A program made the translations under genes and the position numbers. Source: Corella eumyota (taxonomy: Eukaryota > Chordata > Ascidiacea > Phlebobranchia > Corellidae). From it: 64,000 bases of DNA. The notes beneath the pieces are model-generated. The model was not told where the DNA came from, ran no database searches, and saw nothing but the letters and a program-made list of their open reading frames with translations. The stretch lies in assembly GCA_963082875.1 (NCBI GenBank), contig OY720098.1:14632001-14696000 (forward strand). Direction: 5' to 3'. Of the stretch, positions 24,326 to 36,700 are shown piece after piece. Within the stretch, counting starts at the first letter, position 1. Every line of letters begins with the position of its first letter.

Positions 24326-25550
24326 TTGAATCCAGTCGTGGCAATAAAATTTGTGTTTACTCAAGCTGAACTAATTGATCACGTGACCAATCAACGTTAA
24401 TTGTTTATTGATAGCTTAAAAAAATTAAATAACTGATCATGTGACCCTTTAATGTTAATAATTTTCTTAAAAATATATTTTTTTAAAATTCAGTTAGAAC
24501 TAACATTATCACTACCAATCAACGTTATAGGATTAACAGGGTATATACCAAATTAAATTAGAGTTATGACAAAAATTGAAGCATCTCATTTTAATGATTG
24601 TGCCAACGTATCTCCTATCTTTGCAAAGCAAATGTATTACAAATGCTACGAGCTGTATTACAAAAACGGGTACCTTGTATTCACATAGCAAAAATACTAA
24701 ACCCACATTGATATTGTATTCTTAAAAAAAATATATACCTTTTCAGTTACATGTTCAAAAAGAGAATAAAAATGACATTTGACAGTAATATATTGTTGTG
24801 TATCAGGAAATACAGAATAAATATAGGACGGAAAGATTAAATACCTTTCAAAGGCATGAAAAAAAGATGTGTTTCGCGGAAAATTTTTTGTTTTAAAATT
24901 TAAAAAAAAGTGCAATTGGTATACAAATAACACGGTATATAGAATAATACAATTTTTAAGGTCGGGACAATATTTTGACGTGAAAAACAGTTTTACATAA
25001 CTAAATACAACACAACATTGTCCATGTACTACGATCTTACTATTTACGTGACTTTGATAACAAAATTTACGAACATTTTCAAGTATTTAAAATATCCTGT
25101 ACGACATTTTATTTTGTAAAATATAAATATACACGTAAAAGTGTACAAATGATGTGTTCAGTTGAATGACCAGATTGTTTATTAAGCGAACTCACCAGCA
25201 AGGAGATTTTTTAGTTAAAATCAAAGATTATTAAAAACAACCCTGGTTTGAGTCATCGTTAAAATAAATATCACAAAAGTCAAAACTATGCTTCGAAAAT
25301 ATTGAGTCGTTGTTTTTTGACGAAAACGTGGTACTGAGGTAAAACAATTCGAAAGCTACAAAATTCGCTGAAAAATAACAGAATACTAAAATATATATAA
25401 ATAGGAAACATGACAGTATTGAAATAGTGTTATTTTGGGTTTCCTTTATTAAAACAGTGTAAGTAAAACGCCCGTACGATGCAATTCCTTTCTTGTGATA
25501 GCTTCTTTCTAAGAATAATGTTTTAAAATTTAATTTTTTTTTATATATAT

Positions 25551-25827
25551 CTTTATCCTCTATGTGGAAAAGTCGAATGCGTGACTTAAACATAGAGTAA
25601 CATCAGTTACTACGACCCAGTCTGGAGTTGCCTGTGGTAGTTTGGATATTATGGATTATAATTACTCGGCAATGATGCTGCTGATTAAGTGCTGGCTCAG
25701 CAGTAGTTCTTATAGTTTATAACGCCTTACTCAAGGGCGCTACATCAAGAGATTAGTAGGGATTGAACCCACGACCTCATGTATGGTGTAGCAAGTGTTC
25801 TTACCACTATACTACGCTGCCAGTCAT
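25551..25827 (-). mobile_element. SINE-A copy, near full length
   Basis: Tail (ctttatcctctatg) to head (actacgctgccag) complete. Stems ggcgctacatc/ccttactcaagggcg are recognisable. About 290 bases past the TRIO stop. Confidence 0.9.
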
Positions 25828-26020
25828 TATTTTATTAATAAAGAATAATAAGGTGTTTAATATATTTAAATTTAATTACTTAAAAATTGTTGTTTTAATA
25901 AGAAACCCAAAGAATATTAACATTTTAATAAGTTTTAAAAAAATTTACCAAAAAAAAAGAAAAAAATGTAACTAAGATATAGTTTTACCCGAACTCAGAA
26001 TAACTCATTTTAAATGTCTA

Positions 26021-26026
26021 TTTATT
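26021..26026 (-). terminator. TRIO poly(A) signal
   Basis: AATAAA on the minus strand (TTTATT here), 91 bases after the TRIO stop codon. It supports a real transcript end just past the second SH3 region. Confidence 0.5.
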
Positions 26027-26116
26027 AATCTAAACTTAAACTTTAAAATAAATAAAAACTTTGAAACTAATTTAAACTAGAATATTACCTTTGAAATTCA
26101 CGCCAATCTTTTAATG

Positions 26117-27739
26117 TTATCTCGCAGTATTGCTTTCGTGCGGTAAAGTTTGGAAGTTGTTTAATTTTCCGCCTGAGCAAGAGGAAAGTTTCTCTGAACT
26201 TTTACTTTTTCGAAGAATTCGAGAAAGGGTGCTACAAAAAGTTAATAAAAAGCATTACAAATACAAAAACTAGCAATAACACGTTTAAAAACCTAGTAGA
26301 AACCTAAGTATTAACATTCTAGTGTCGGTGGTTCCTAACGCCTTATGGTTGGTCATATGCCCTAAGTGTAACTTTAGTGTAAAAGTGATATCTTATCGTT
26401 ATTTGTAGCTTTAAACCTAATTTAGCCTTAGAATGATGTTTTGTGAAGCGCTTTGCAAAAGTTAGTTACGACTAAGTAGCAAAGTAGATGATTTATGTAA
26501 ATTTCATTGTACTGTTTTTAGTGTATTTTTTGTGATTTTGTATGCGTAATATTGTCTTTGTAATATTTTAGCATTAAACTGTAAGCGTACCCGTTTTTAT
26601 TAATAAAAGTAGATAACAGAGTTAGCTAAATTGATATTTACAGTGAGCCTATAAAAGCAGAGAAAATTAGCCTTTTACTAAATTACGTCTCGTCTTAACA
26701 AACAGTTCAGGGTGATGTAATATACAATTACAACCTTTATTATATCGCCACCTAAACGTTAGGCTAAATCATGAGACGATCAAGTTTTTCTTGTTACAAA
26801 ATTTGTTAAGCAATACCCTAATCTACTAATAAAAAAGAACCATTTAGAGTTAGACGAATTGGGATTTTTCTCAAAAAAACTAAATTTCGAAAACGACATT
26901 TTTTTTCTCTAAATTTTCAAAAACGACATAATTTAAAACAGCATTTTTACATAAATGAAACGGGAATTTAAAGGGAAAGGTTGTGATTAGATAGGGTCAA
27001 TACAAAATGTTTTATTTCGCTCGTTTTTTGGTCAAGAGTCTAAATTCGGTCAAATGTATATTAGGTAAAATGGTTTTTCGGTTATATGACGGTAACCCGC
27101 TGTTTATTGTCTTAGGTTTTACAAACGACCTACCCATGAGCAGAAATCCCGCTTGCCATTTTCTTTGCACTAGATCGCTTTACCGACCGAGGAGTAACCC
27201 GCCCCTTTTTGGTTGTTGGAACCGAAGTCACAAGACCAACCACGTGACCTGGAATCCAACCCTCGGCCGCGGGGTTAGAAGTTGTCGGGGCCCGAAACAC
27301 CAAACACATTCCTTAACCGAAAAAAAATTTTATTTTTAGATTTTTGCGCACAAAATTAAGTATTTGTGAATTTGAACATATTTGTAACATTAATTTTAAG
27401 ATAAACATTTACAGCAACAAAGTCGCTAAAAATACACATTCTAAGTTGCCTACCTATTAGATTATCATTAATATAAAGCGTGGCAGCGTGATATAGTGGT
27501 AAGAACACTTGCTACACCACATAAGGTCGTGGGTTTAATCTTCACTGCTCTCATGATGTAGCGGCCTTAGGTAAAGCGCTATAAAGAGACTCCTGCTAAG
27601 CCAGCACTTATTCGGCAGCATAATTATTGGGCAATTATAATCCATAATATCCTAAACTGCCACAGGCAACTCAAGACGAGTCGGGGTAACAGTTGTTATT
27701 CTATGTTTAGGTCGCGCATTCGACCTTTCCACATTGAGT

Positions 27740-27770
<31 letters not shown>

Positions 27771-30700
27771 CAAAAAAAATAAATATATGTGTTCTGCATA
27801 CCTTGTGTATTAGCTGCAATAATATCAAGTTTGTCATCTTTTGAAACACTAATTTCATCTTCCTTAATAGCTATATAATCTTGCATGGCTTTAACAGAGT
27901 GGGGGGAACTCTGTTAAAATAAAAGCCTTTTAAAACAAATGCATACTGGCCTACTATTAAGTATTTTTTTAACGACAACAACCGGTCAATGAAACCCGAA
28001 GAATAGCCAACTCTAGGTAATTTAACCTATATAATTTAACTTACACTCTCAAGTGTTTATTTTAATAAAATTAACAAACAATAAGAAGGTGATATTAGGT
28101 TAATTGGTCCAAGACTGGGTTGTCATTATATTAAGTTGTCCCCAGGTTTAATTGCCATAGAACTAGTTTAATAATATTTTTGGATTATAAAGGCTATTTT
28201 AAGGCTTATAAATGTGTTTATCGTATAATTAATTATAGAACTCTTATTTGTCTACATCTTAATTGTCAATATCTTGAAAATACCTTTTCGTTCAAATTTA
28301 GATTACACTCTGATTTCGAAGTACGTGAATAATTTGACTTAATTGTTCCACTTATAAAACCTGACAACGAACTGGATAGAGAAATTTTATCGGAACTAAA
28401 AAAATTAAAATTATTTAAACAATTCTTTATAATAAACAGCTAATATTTATTTATTTTTTATGTATATTTATCTCAATGTAGGAAGGTCGACTTCACAACC
28501 TAAACATAGAGTAAAATCAGTTGCTCCGACCCAGTTTCGAGTTGCCTTTGGCAGTTTGAAATATTATAAAATATATTTGCTCAATTATTAGGCTACTGAT
28601 TAAGTGCTGGCTCAGCAGGAGTGCATACCGTTTATAGCGCCTTATTTAAAGGCGCTACAGCATGAAAGCAGTGAAGGTTAGACCCATGACCTTATGTGGT
28701 GTAGCAAGTGTTCTTACCACTTCACCACGCTGTCGGTTCTTATTGTTTACTTACCCTTCAATATTAACGTCGGGATATATAAATTTGCATGTTGATGATC
28801 TTATATTAGCTGGTGATACGGGCGAAAGCCAGAACGAGTTAGAACCAGATAAATCCGGTGCACTGAGATGACTGTTTTTGTTAGATCTGTTACAAAAATA
28901 ACATTTTTGCTTAGTTGGTATGTATGTCGCCCAACGGGCTACATTCTAATTGTTAAAATAAGGTTGCATTTTGCAACTAATAAATACCCGTGGTATTTTT
29001 TTTTACAAAAGGGCCTTTGAATTGGCAATAATAATATTTATCGTAGGTACGACAACTAGAAAAGATAACAAAAGCTTTTCCTGTATTTTTTAAGTTTAAA
29101 TTATTGAAGATATTTTAAACAATGCATTGTTTAAGCTATACTGATTAAAATACATAACATTTAAATAGTATGGTAACAATAAAATAGTTTATCATCTTTT
29201 AACAGCATTTGACCAGCAGCGAGTTGTAGTGGTCAAAACACTTGGCTTTACTATATAAGGTCCTTGGTTTAAACCCCAGCTTTTATGTTGTATCGGTAAC
29301 TGATGTTACTATATGTTTAGGTCGTGCAGTCGACCTTCCCGCATTAAGAATAAATAAATGCAAAAAAGTCAGTTTAGAAATTCTCTTCTGCGAAACTAGT
29401 TAAGTTTAACAAAAAACATCACAAAATTATTAAAAAACTAGGATAATTACTTTTGTTTTGTTGGATTTTTTAGGTTTGAGATCATTTGAAGATAACCTGA
29501 ATTGTAATTATTTTCATGTCCAGCCGCACTAGCAGGGCGAGGGACGACATTTCTTTCAGATTGTCTTGTAACATCACTCTTTTCTAAAAAAAAAAAAAAA
29601 AATGCAAACATTTTTTAGTACTACCCGAACTTTAAAAAACACTTATTTTAAGTAAATTTTGTGTATATTAACCCCACTTTAGTATGAAGAGCAAAAGAGG
29701 TTAGTTTAATATTTAGGAAATTTCTTATTAAATTGATAAAAAGTAAGGTTTAAATTTTAAATTACCCTTCGCAAGAGTGTGATATTTATGTTGAGATTTA
29801 GATCTCCCGTTTGAGAAATTACTTCTGCTTGTCTGTGATGAAGAATCTACAACACTATCGTCACATGCGCTATAAAACATGTAAAAAGAAGTACATTTAA
29901 TATAAATCGAAACACATTTGTTTATATTTATTACATAACAGCTAAAGATAATAAAAGTGTTACTGCCATGATTTTTACACAGTTTTTAATTCACCTTATA
30001 GGTTCAAAAGTCTTACTCGGGGATCGAACCTCGCAACTAAATTTGGAAACCTTAAAAAAAAAAAATTCATTAAAATGCATAATGTCATTTTTTTATTTAT
30101 TTTATATACTTTTTACCATTAAAACAAATATTTAGAAAAATTAAACATAACATATACGAACGGGTTTAAAGTTTTTTTCGTTTTCAGGCTCTTTGGAAAT
30201 TTTTTCATCGTTGTTTTGTTTTGACCGCGGTGGTGAACTAATCGACGAGGGAATTTCCCTGTCGACGGGGTCACGTGGTCCCGATGTCATTGGACCGAGC
30301 ATGACGTCACCACCCGCTTCACAGTTTAAATTATCAAACCTTAATTTGTTGGTGCAAGGTCTGAAGGAACCTAAAAAGTATTTTATTTTTTTTTTAATTT
30401 TAGTTATTTTTTATAAATCAGCTATTTTTAATACTTTTTACTTCAGCATACTTTTTCTATACCTAAAAACGGACTTCTTTTTGAAGAATTATTGCTGTTA
30501 TTGTTGTTGCTGTTATTGCTATTGTTACTACCATTACTAGCTGTACCTTCCAATTGATTTCGTTGATATGTTATTGGCGCTTGCAAAGCTTTTTCAAAAA
30601 CAATAAAAAATATTAAATAAATAAAGTTAGTTAATATATCTAAGTTTAGTAAAATATAAATAAATGAAATAGTCAAAATTTACAGAAAAGACATATTATT

Positions 30701-33700
30701 TAATAAATGTTAGTGTAACTACATTTAGAGAAATTTTTTATATTTATTTATCCTTGACATAGAGCAACTTTTGTTGTCCTAATACAGTCTTGATTACCAA
30801 AAGATTACCCATTAACCAGCATATTGATTTTTTTATATCCTCTCAAAAGGATAGGTTTTTTATTTTTATTGGGTAGGTGTGTAAAATTGTGACGTGTTTA
30901 AACTATCTGTAAACGCCGTGCTCAAGGGCGATTAGTGTGACAATGGTGCGGCTCGAACTCCAAACCTTCCGGCTTGCAGTCCGACGCTTTGACCGGATAC
31001 TTTGTCTTTCTAAAGAGTGTCACGCCAGGAAAGCAGTGATGCTCAAACAAAAGACCTTATGTAGTAAAGCTTTGACATCGGCTTCCACCAATTGCGATTT
31101 AAAATATTTTAATGGCATTTATTACAAAATATTATTTTAAACCAAAAACCAACAAAAAACATTAAATAAAGAATAACTACCGTTCATAAAATCAAGTTGA
31201 GTATCGAGATGTTGTTTAACAACGTTCATCCAATTTTGTTTAGTTTTAGACGAATTCGCATTTAATTCTATAGTCTCGTCGCAGCCCCGTTTCGTAAACA
31301 AAAATTTTGTAGGTGACGAAGTCACGTCAGATAATATTAACTCCGCGTTCTTGATGCTAACAATAAAAACAGACTCAGGAATTAGAAATAGATTTCAGAA
31401 AATATTAATAAAAATTGTTTAATGTACATATTTTAAATGCTAAGTTTTTCTTATAAGAAGTTAAATTCTTTTTGTCAGATATCTTTATCCTCAATGTGGG
31501 AAGGTCGACTGCACGACGTAAAGATAGAGTAACATCAGTTACCCTGACCCAGTTTCAAGTTGCCTTTGGTAGTTTAAATATAATATAATTTATTATTTTT
31601 TAATTATAAGCTATTGATTAAGTGTTGGCTCTGCAGAAGCTTATGCCGTATATAACACCTTACTTAAGAGCGCTACAGCAAGCGAGCAGCGGGAACCTAA
31701 CCCAGGACCTCATGTGGTAAAGCCAAGAGATCTGACCACTACATCATGTTGCCAGTAAATATACTAATCTTTATATGCAAATTAATAAGACAATGGTGAC
31801 ATAAACATAATGGGTATTTATTATATAGAATAGTTAGAAATAGAAAAAATCCCAACCTGTTTCTATATACGAAGCCTCTTTCTTCAATTTTTTTATCGAC
31901 GAACTCACTGAAGATCACCGATTGCTCAAAGAAAAAAACCTTTCTCTCTTTTTCGGCGTGATTAGGGTTCTCTCGCACAAGAAAGGTATCGTGTAGAACT
32001 AACTTTCCTTGTGCCTGGATGCGGCCCTGTGACGTGGTTTAACAGACTCGATATTACATTTGAATTATTTATGAAAACAAACTGATTTACAGTAAAACGA
32101 AACAGCAGACATAGTGTACGTTACCGTATAGCCTTTCATTCTAGCGACCATCATCATATCGTTAGCTAGTTTTGGAACTACATGCATTACTTCAACTGCA
32201 ATTTTTAAGTCCGTACAATCTAACTTTGCTCGTTCGGTAAATTTTAAAAAGTCCTGTAATTAGAATAATAAACAACAATGGTTATACTAAGATACAATAT
32301 TTTAATATATATTCTGATTGTTTAGTTGTTTGACAGCAAGTCAATCGGTACAGTTCAAATGCTGCCATACCACCAATTACTATTTTATTGAATATGCATT
32401 TGATCAAAAACCATATGCCTGAATACGCCATTTTAACGACGAAAACACATTTTTATTCACCCTTTTTTATCTTAAACTTTCGTCGGAAAATGTCCTTTAT
32501 TTTGTAAAAAAATTAACTAGATTTTGGTAATATGTTGGTTGACCTAAATTTCGGTTTTTAAAATTTTGTTTTTCGGAAAAATGTCCATTCGGTTAAATAG
32601 TTTTTGGTGATATGATTGAATACTATAAAATCTACAGCAAAATAATGTTGCACATTTACTATAAACTTAATATCTTAAAATATCGTTTAATAAGAACTTG
32701 CCTTTAACAAAAGCTGATACTTCATAATTCTTTGCACGGGTTTAATAAGGTAGTCAGCGATATCAAGTTTGGTGCCCATTTCAGTTTGTATGTCAGTAAA
32801 GAAAGGTTGCTTGTACTTATGTACAATGTACTCGGACAATGGTTTGTTTTGACAGTATGTTACATACATATTTAACCGACGTTCCTATTGGATAAAACAA
32901 TTTTTTTAAAGGTTTATGATAGTTTAAAAAAGGTTGATACTAATTAAAAGTCTGGCAGCGTGGTGTGGTGGTCATAACATTTTCTACACTACACAAGTTC
33001 TTGGGTTCGATCCCCAATGATCTTATGCTGTCGCGCCCTTGAGTAATGCGATATCTACGGTTTAAACTCCTGCTGAGCCAGCACTTAATCAGCAGAATAA
33101 TCATCAGGCAATTATAATCTATAAAATCCCAAACTGGCACTGGCAACTCAAGACTGGGTCGGAGTAACTGATGTTACTCTATGTTTAGGTCGCGCCCTTG
33201 ATCTTCCCGCATTGAGGATAAAGATAAAAACAATTTAATCAAAAAATAAAGAAAAAATTTGGGTTTTTAGTTACTTACATATTTTTTAAAAAGTTTTCCC
33301 AGCAATTCCGGTTCAGTCTTACACCGTTGTATTTCTTTCGAAAAAACACTGCAAAAAGTTGGGTTTAAAACTTAAGTTAGTGCCATGAACTAAAATCTAT
33401 ATAATCTATAAACCTTCAACAAAAGAGAAAAATCCATAAATTAATTAAAAACGCGCTAAACTACATACAATCTATAATTAAAGAGTTAGGGTATTGATTT
33501 TTTGAGCACTTCACTAAATAAACTCAATTGTTATTGCATTACAACGTTAAAAACAAGAATACACGACTCGCCAAGTTAAGCTTAACCAGTTACTCTATGA
33601 TTAAGTTTGTAGATTCATCTTTATTTTTTTCTCCTTTATAAACTGTATTAAAACAATCATGAAACATGTGTACTTTACGGTTCTCAATTTAACTTATTTT

Positions 33701-36700
33701 CGTTAAGGTTCTTTAACAACTTTTTCTTATCATATAGGTTTGTTGAAGTATACTAGTATTTATACACCAAAACTAAGTATACCCTTAATACATATACTTT
33801 TACTCTAAACCCTATAAAGGTTACCATTAAAATTTAATCGCACAATATTTTATGTGTTACCTTTACAGTAGTACAATTTTAAAGGACCATAAAATACACC
33901 GAATAAATAAAATAATATCTTACTCTCGGTGCCATTCATGGATTTGAGCGATGTTCCCGAAAACGACTCTCTCTTTTCCTTTATCAGGTGCGGGTAATCC
34001 CCTTTCCAGTACCTTAGCCATGTAACCTTCAGCAACTGAAGTAAGGTCGGTAACGTATTCCTTTTCGGTTTCGACCAGTTCCTGTAAATTTAAAAAGGGA
34101 AAACCAGGACTTTTAACACTAATAATAAAACATGTTTTAAAAGAAAACCACATACAAGGCCAAAAATAAAAATATTTTTTTGCATTTATCCTGAATGTGG
34201 AAAGGTCGAATGCCCAACTTAAACATAGAGTAACATTAGTTACCCTGACCCAGTCTCGAGTTGCCTGTGGCAATTTGGGATATAACAGATTATATTTGCC
34301 CGAAAGTTATGCTGCTGATTAAGTGCTGGCGCAGCAAGAGTTCTACCGTTTATAGTGCCTTACTCAAGGTCCCTACAGCATAAGAGCAGTGGGGATTGAA
34401 CCCACGACCTCTTATGGTGAAGCAAGTGTTCTTACTACTACACCACGTTGGCGGTAAGTTCGTGTTATTAAATTGTATTATTCAGAACGCTTTTATTATT
34501 ACCATTAAAACGTATTCCCGTTTCTGTAGGTTTAGTTCAACTTCGTCTAATTTTGCAGGTTCGTTTTCAACGACATCGCTGGTATCCGGTACATCTACGT
34601 CACTTAAATTTAACGAATCAATAAGCGGTGGCGTGACGTCACTGACCGTAACTGTATTATCATCGCCGGCGGCCTGAGAAAGAAGATATTGATGTGATTA
34701 ACTTAATTGGAAATTGGCGACCAACTAATTTATAATTAAACGGGTAAAATTAACTTCATGCAGTTTATTAAAGGTATGTTTAGTGAACTTAAAATAAGAG
34801 ATATTTGTTGCTCCTGTTTTAACTAACCCGCTTTTTCCAAATATCATCGACGTCGTGTTTAGAAATAGATGGTTTCGCTTTAGCGATTCCAGAAACCGGG
34901 GATTTCTAAATACAAGTCAAAAATCAAAAAAATAGCACATGCCAATTAAAATAAATAAAAATATCAAAAATAAATTAATATACTAAAGCAAAATTCATGC
35001 CCAAACAAATAACCACAGACACTTTTACAACTATAGATGATAAATAAACAGAAATACATTTACCAAAATAATGTTGAATAATCAAAACATTATAGAAAAA
35101 AACCGTATCTTAATGGTAAAAAAACTTATTCTAATGGTAGGAAAAACTACTTTTTATAGTAAAAATACTAATCAATCCTTAAAAAAATACTAATTTTAAT
35201 TGTGTAAATACTAATACCTACGGTAAAGTACAAATTCTTGTAGTAGAAACACTAATTTTATGGTAGAAATACTTATCTTAACGGTAAAAATACCAATACC
35301 AATGGTAAAAATACTTATTCTAAGGGCAAAAATACTAATCTTAATGATAAAAATACTAATCCCAATTTTACTAATAATTAAATTACTTAGTTAAAATCAA
35401 TTTTATGTTGCTTAACTATACAAGCAACCACCAATTATTAGTATGAAGGCGCAAGTTAGTTGTTAAAACGTTTTGTACCGAGAAAGTTTCGCTTAGAATG
35501 TGTTCCATTTCGGTCCGAAGATCTTGCGAATAAGAGTGGTTTAATTCCGGGGGCTTATTACCAAACATGTCGCCCCCGTTGCACCCGGACGTCCCGGAAT
35601 TTTTTCCGACAGAATCAGTCGACTGTAACGAACATGCAGACGAACACTACATGCCGACATAAACACAGATACAAATTAATATTAAAAATATTTCATTTTT
35701 TAAGAAATAAAATTTACTAAATTTTAAACTCAAAAAATGAAATAAAAATAAAAAATGTTACAAGAATTTAGGTATTTTTTCTGTTAGTTAAATTATTTTA
35801 AACTAAAATAATACACCACTTTCATGCTTATTTAAATAATAATAATAATAATATCTCCAAATATTTATTTAAAACATGTCAGACATGCTACAAATTAAAT
35901 ATAAGAACATCATAAAAATAACTAACCCGACTTCCGGATGAGTCCAGAGCAAACTTGTTTCCGACGATCTGCATAGGAGGAGGAAGAGAGGGAGGAAGCT
36001 CTTCCTCGTCCGTGACGTCATTTACGAGATGTTTAACGGAGGAGGACGCTCGAATCACGGGAGAATTAGAGGAAGAAGATTTGGTCTGCATAAAATAAGT
36101 TTTGCAAAAATTTGGAAATTTTCAATCCAAGTCGATAAAAACTTAATTGTAAATTTTGATAACAAAATATTTATTAAAAAATTACATGACAATTTTTAAA
36201 ATAGAATTTGTTGCTAGTCTATAGATTGTGTGCGTTAATTTTTTTTTTTGTATATATCTTTATCCTTGATGTGGGAAAGTCGAATGCGCGACTTAAACAT
36301 AGAGTAACATCAGTTACTCCCACCCAGTTGCCTGTGGCAATTTGGAATATTATATTATAGATAATAATTGTCCTATAATTAAGCTGCTGATTAAGTGCAG
36401 GCTCAGCAGAAGTTCTTACCGTTTATAGCGCCTTACTCAAGGGCGCTAAAGCATGAGCTCAGTCGGGATTGAACCCACGACCTCATGTATGGTGTAGCAA
36501 GTGTTCTTATCACTACACCACGCTGCCGCTTAATTACTACAAATGCCTATTAGGCATTTACATCACTTAAGTAACTTTACATTTTTTGTACACTTGTTAT
36601 TAAATATAAAAAAAATGAAACAAGGTAAAAACTATAGGTTAAACACAAAGCAAGTTTAACTTACGCTTTTTGTCCTTCTGCTTACTGGTGGAGTTTTTTC

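Larger units (their letters stand above)
19693..26116. other. TRIO-to-MLCK spacer, 6.4 kb
   Basis: This stretch carries the TRIO 3' UTR at its right end and the MLCK upstream region at its left end. It holds one SINE-A (25551-25827) and a three-unit tandem array (23367-24325). TGACGTCA also occurs at 20715. A slightly GC-richer patch lies at 21700-21840. Open frames at 21843-22085 (plus) and 25231-25593 (minus) have no domain features and no splice context. No Ig or FN3 exons were found in it, which matters for the claim that the two genes are separate. Confidence 0.6.
26117..27908 (-). other. TRIO: TRIO second SH3 and C-terminus
   Basis: Exons 27908-27802, 27311-27134, 26231-26117. SH3: [54 protein letters not shown]. 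This matches TRIO SH3-2 (YTAVKEDEINVYQGEVVQIL ... [12 protein letters not shown]). A basic Ser/Lys segment follows ([25 protein letters not shown]), reaching TAA. The acceptor of the 27908 exon was set at acagAG| because only that position keeps the frame. Confidence 0.92.
31181..34081 (-). other. TRIO: TRIO DH2-PH2 (GEF2) exons
   Basis: Exons 34081-33924, 33348-33279, 32884-32702, 32253-32125, 32026-31857, 31356-31181. DH2: [84 protein letters not shown]2: [57 protein letters not shown]. The RhoA exchange helix ([13 protein letters not shown]) is intact. The 32702 exon ends with a GC donor, not GT. Confidence 0.95.

Noticed and set aside
25231-25593. 120-codon minus-strand open frame past the TRIO stop
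   Set aside because: Its first part is SINE-A sequence and the rest is low-complexity hydrophobic/Ser/Asn sequence with no family features; most likely chance in spacer DNA beyond the TRIO poly(A) signal.
26082-26117. A donor-like site (caaag|gtaata) just past the TRIO stop that might extend the protein
   Set aside because: It lies after the in-frame TAA, so splicing there could not lengthen the protein; no matching acceptor was identified.
27007-27339. 110-codon plus-strand open frame
   Set aside because: Antisense of the TRIO SH3-2 exon 27311-27134 and an adjacent MITE end.
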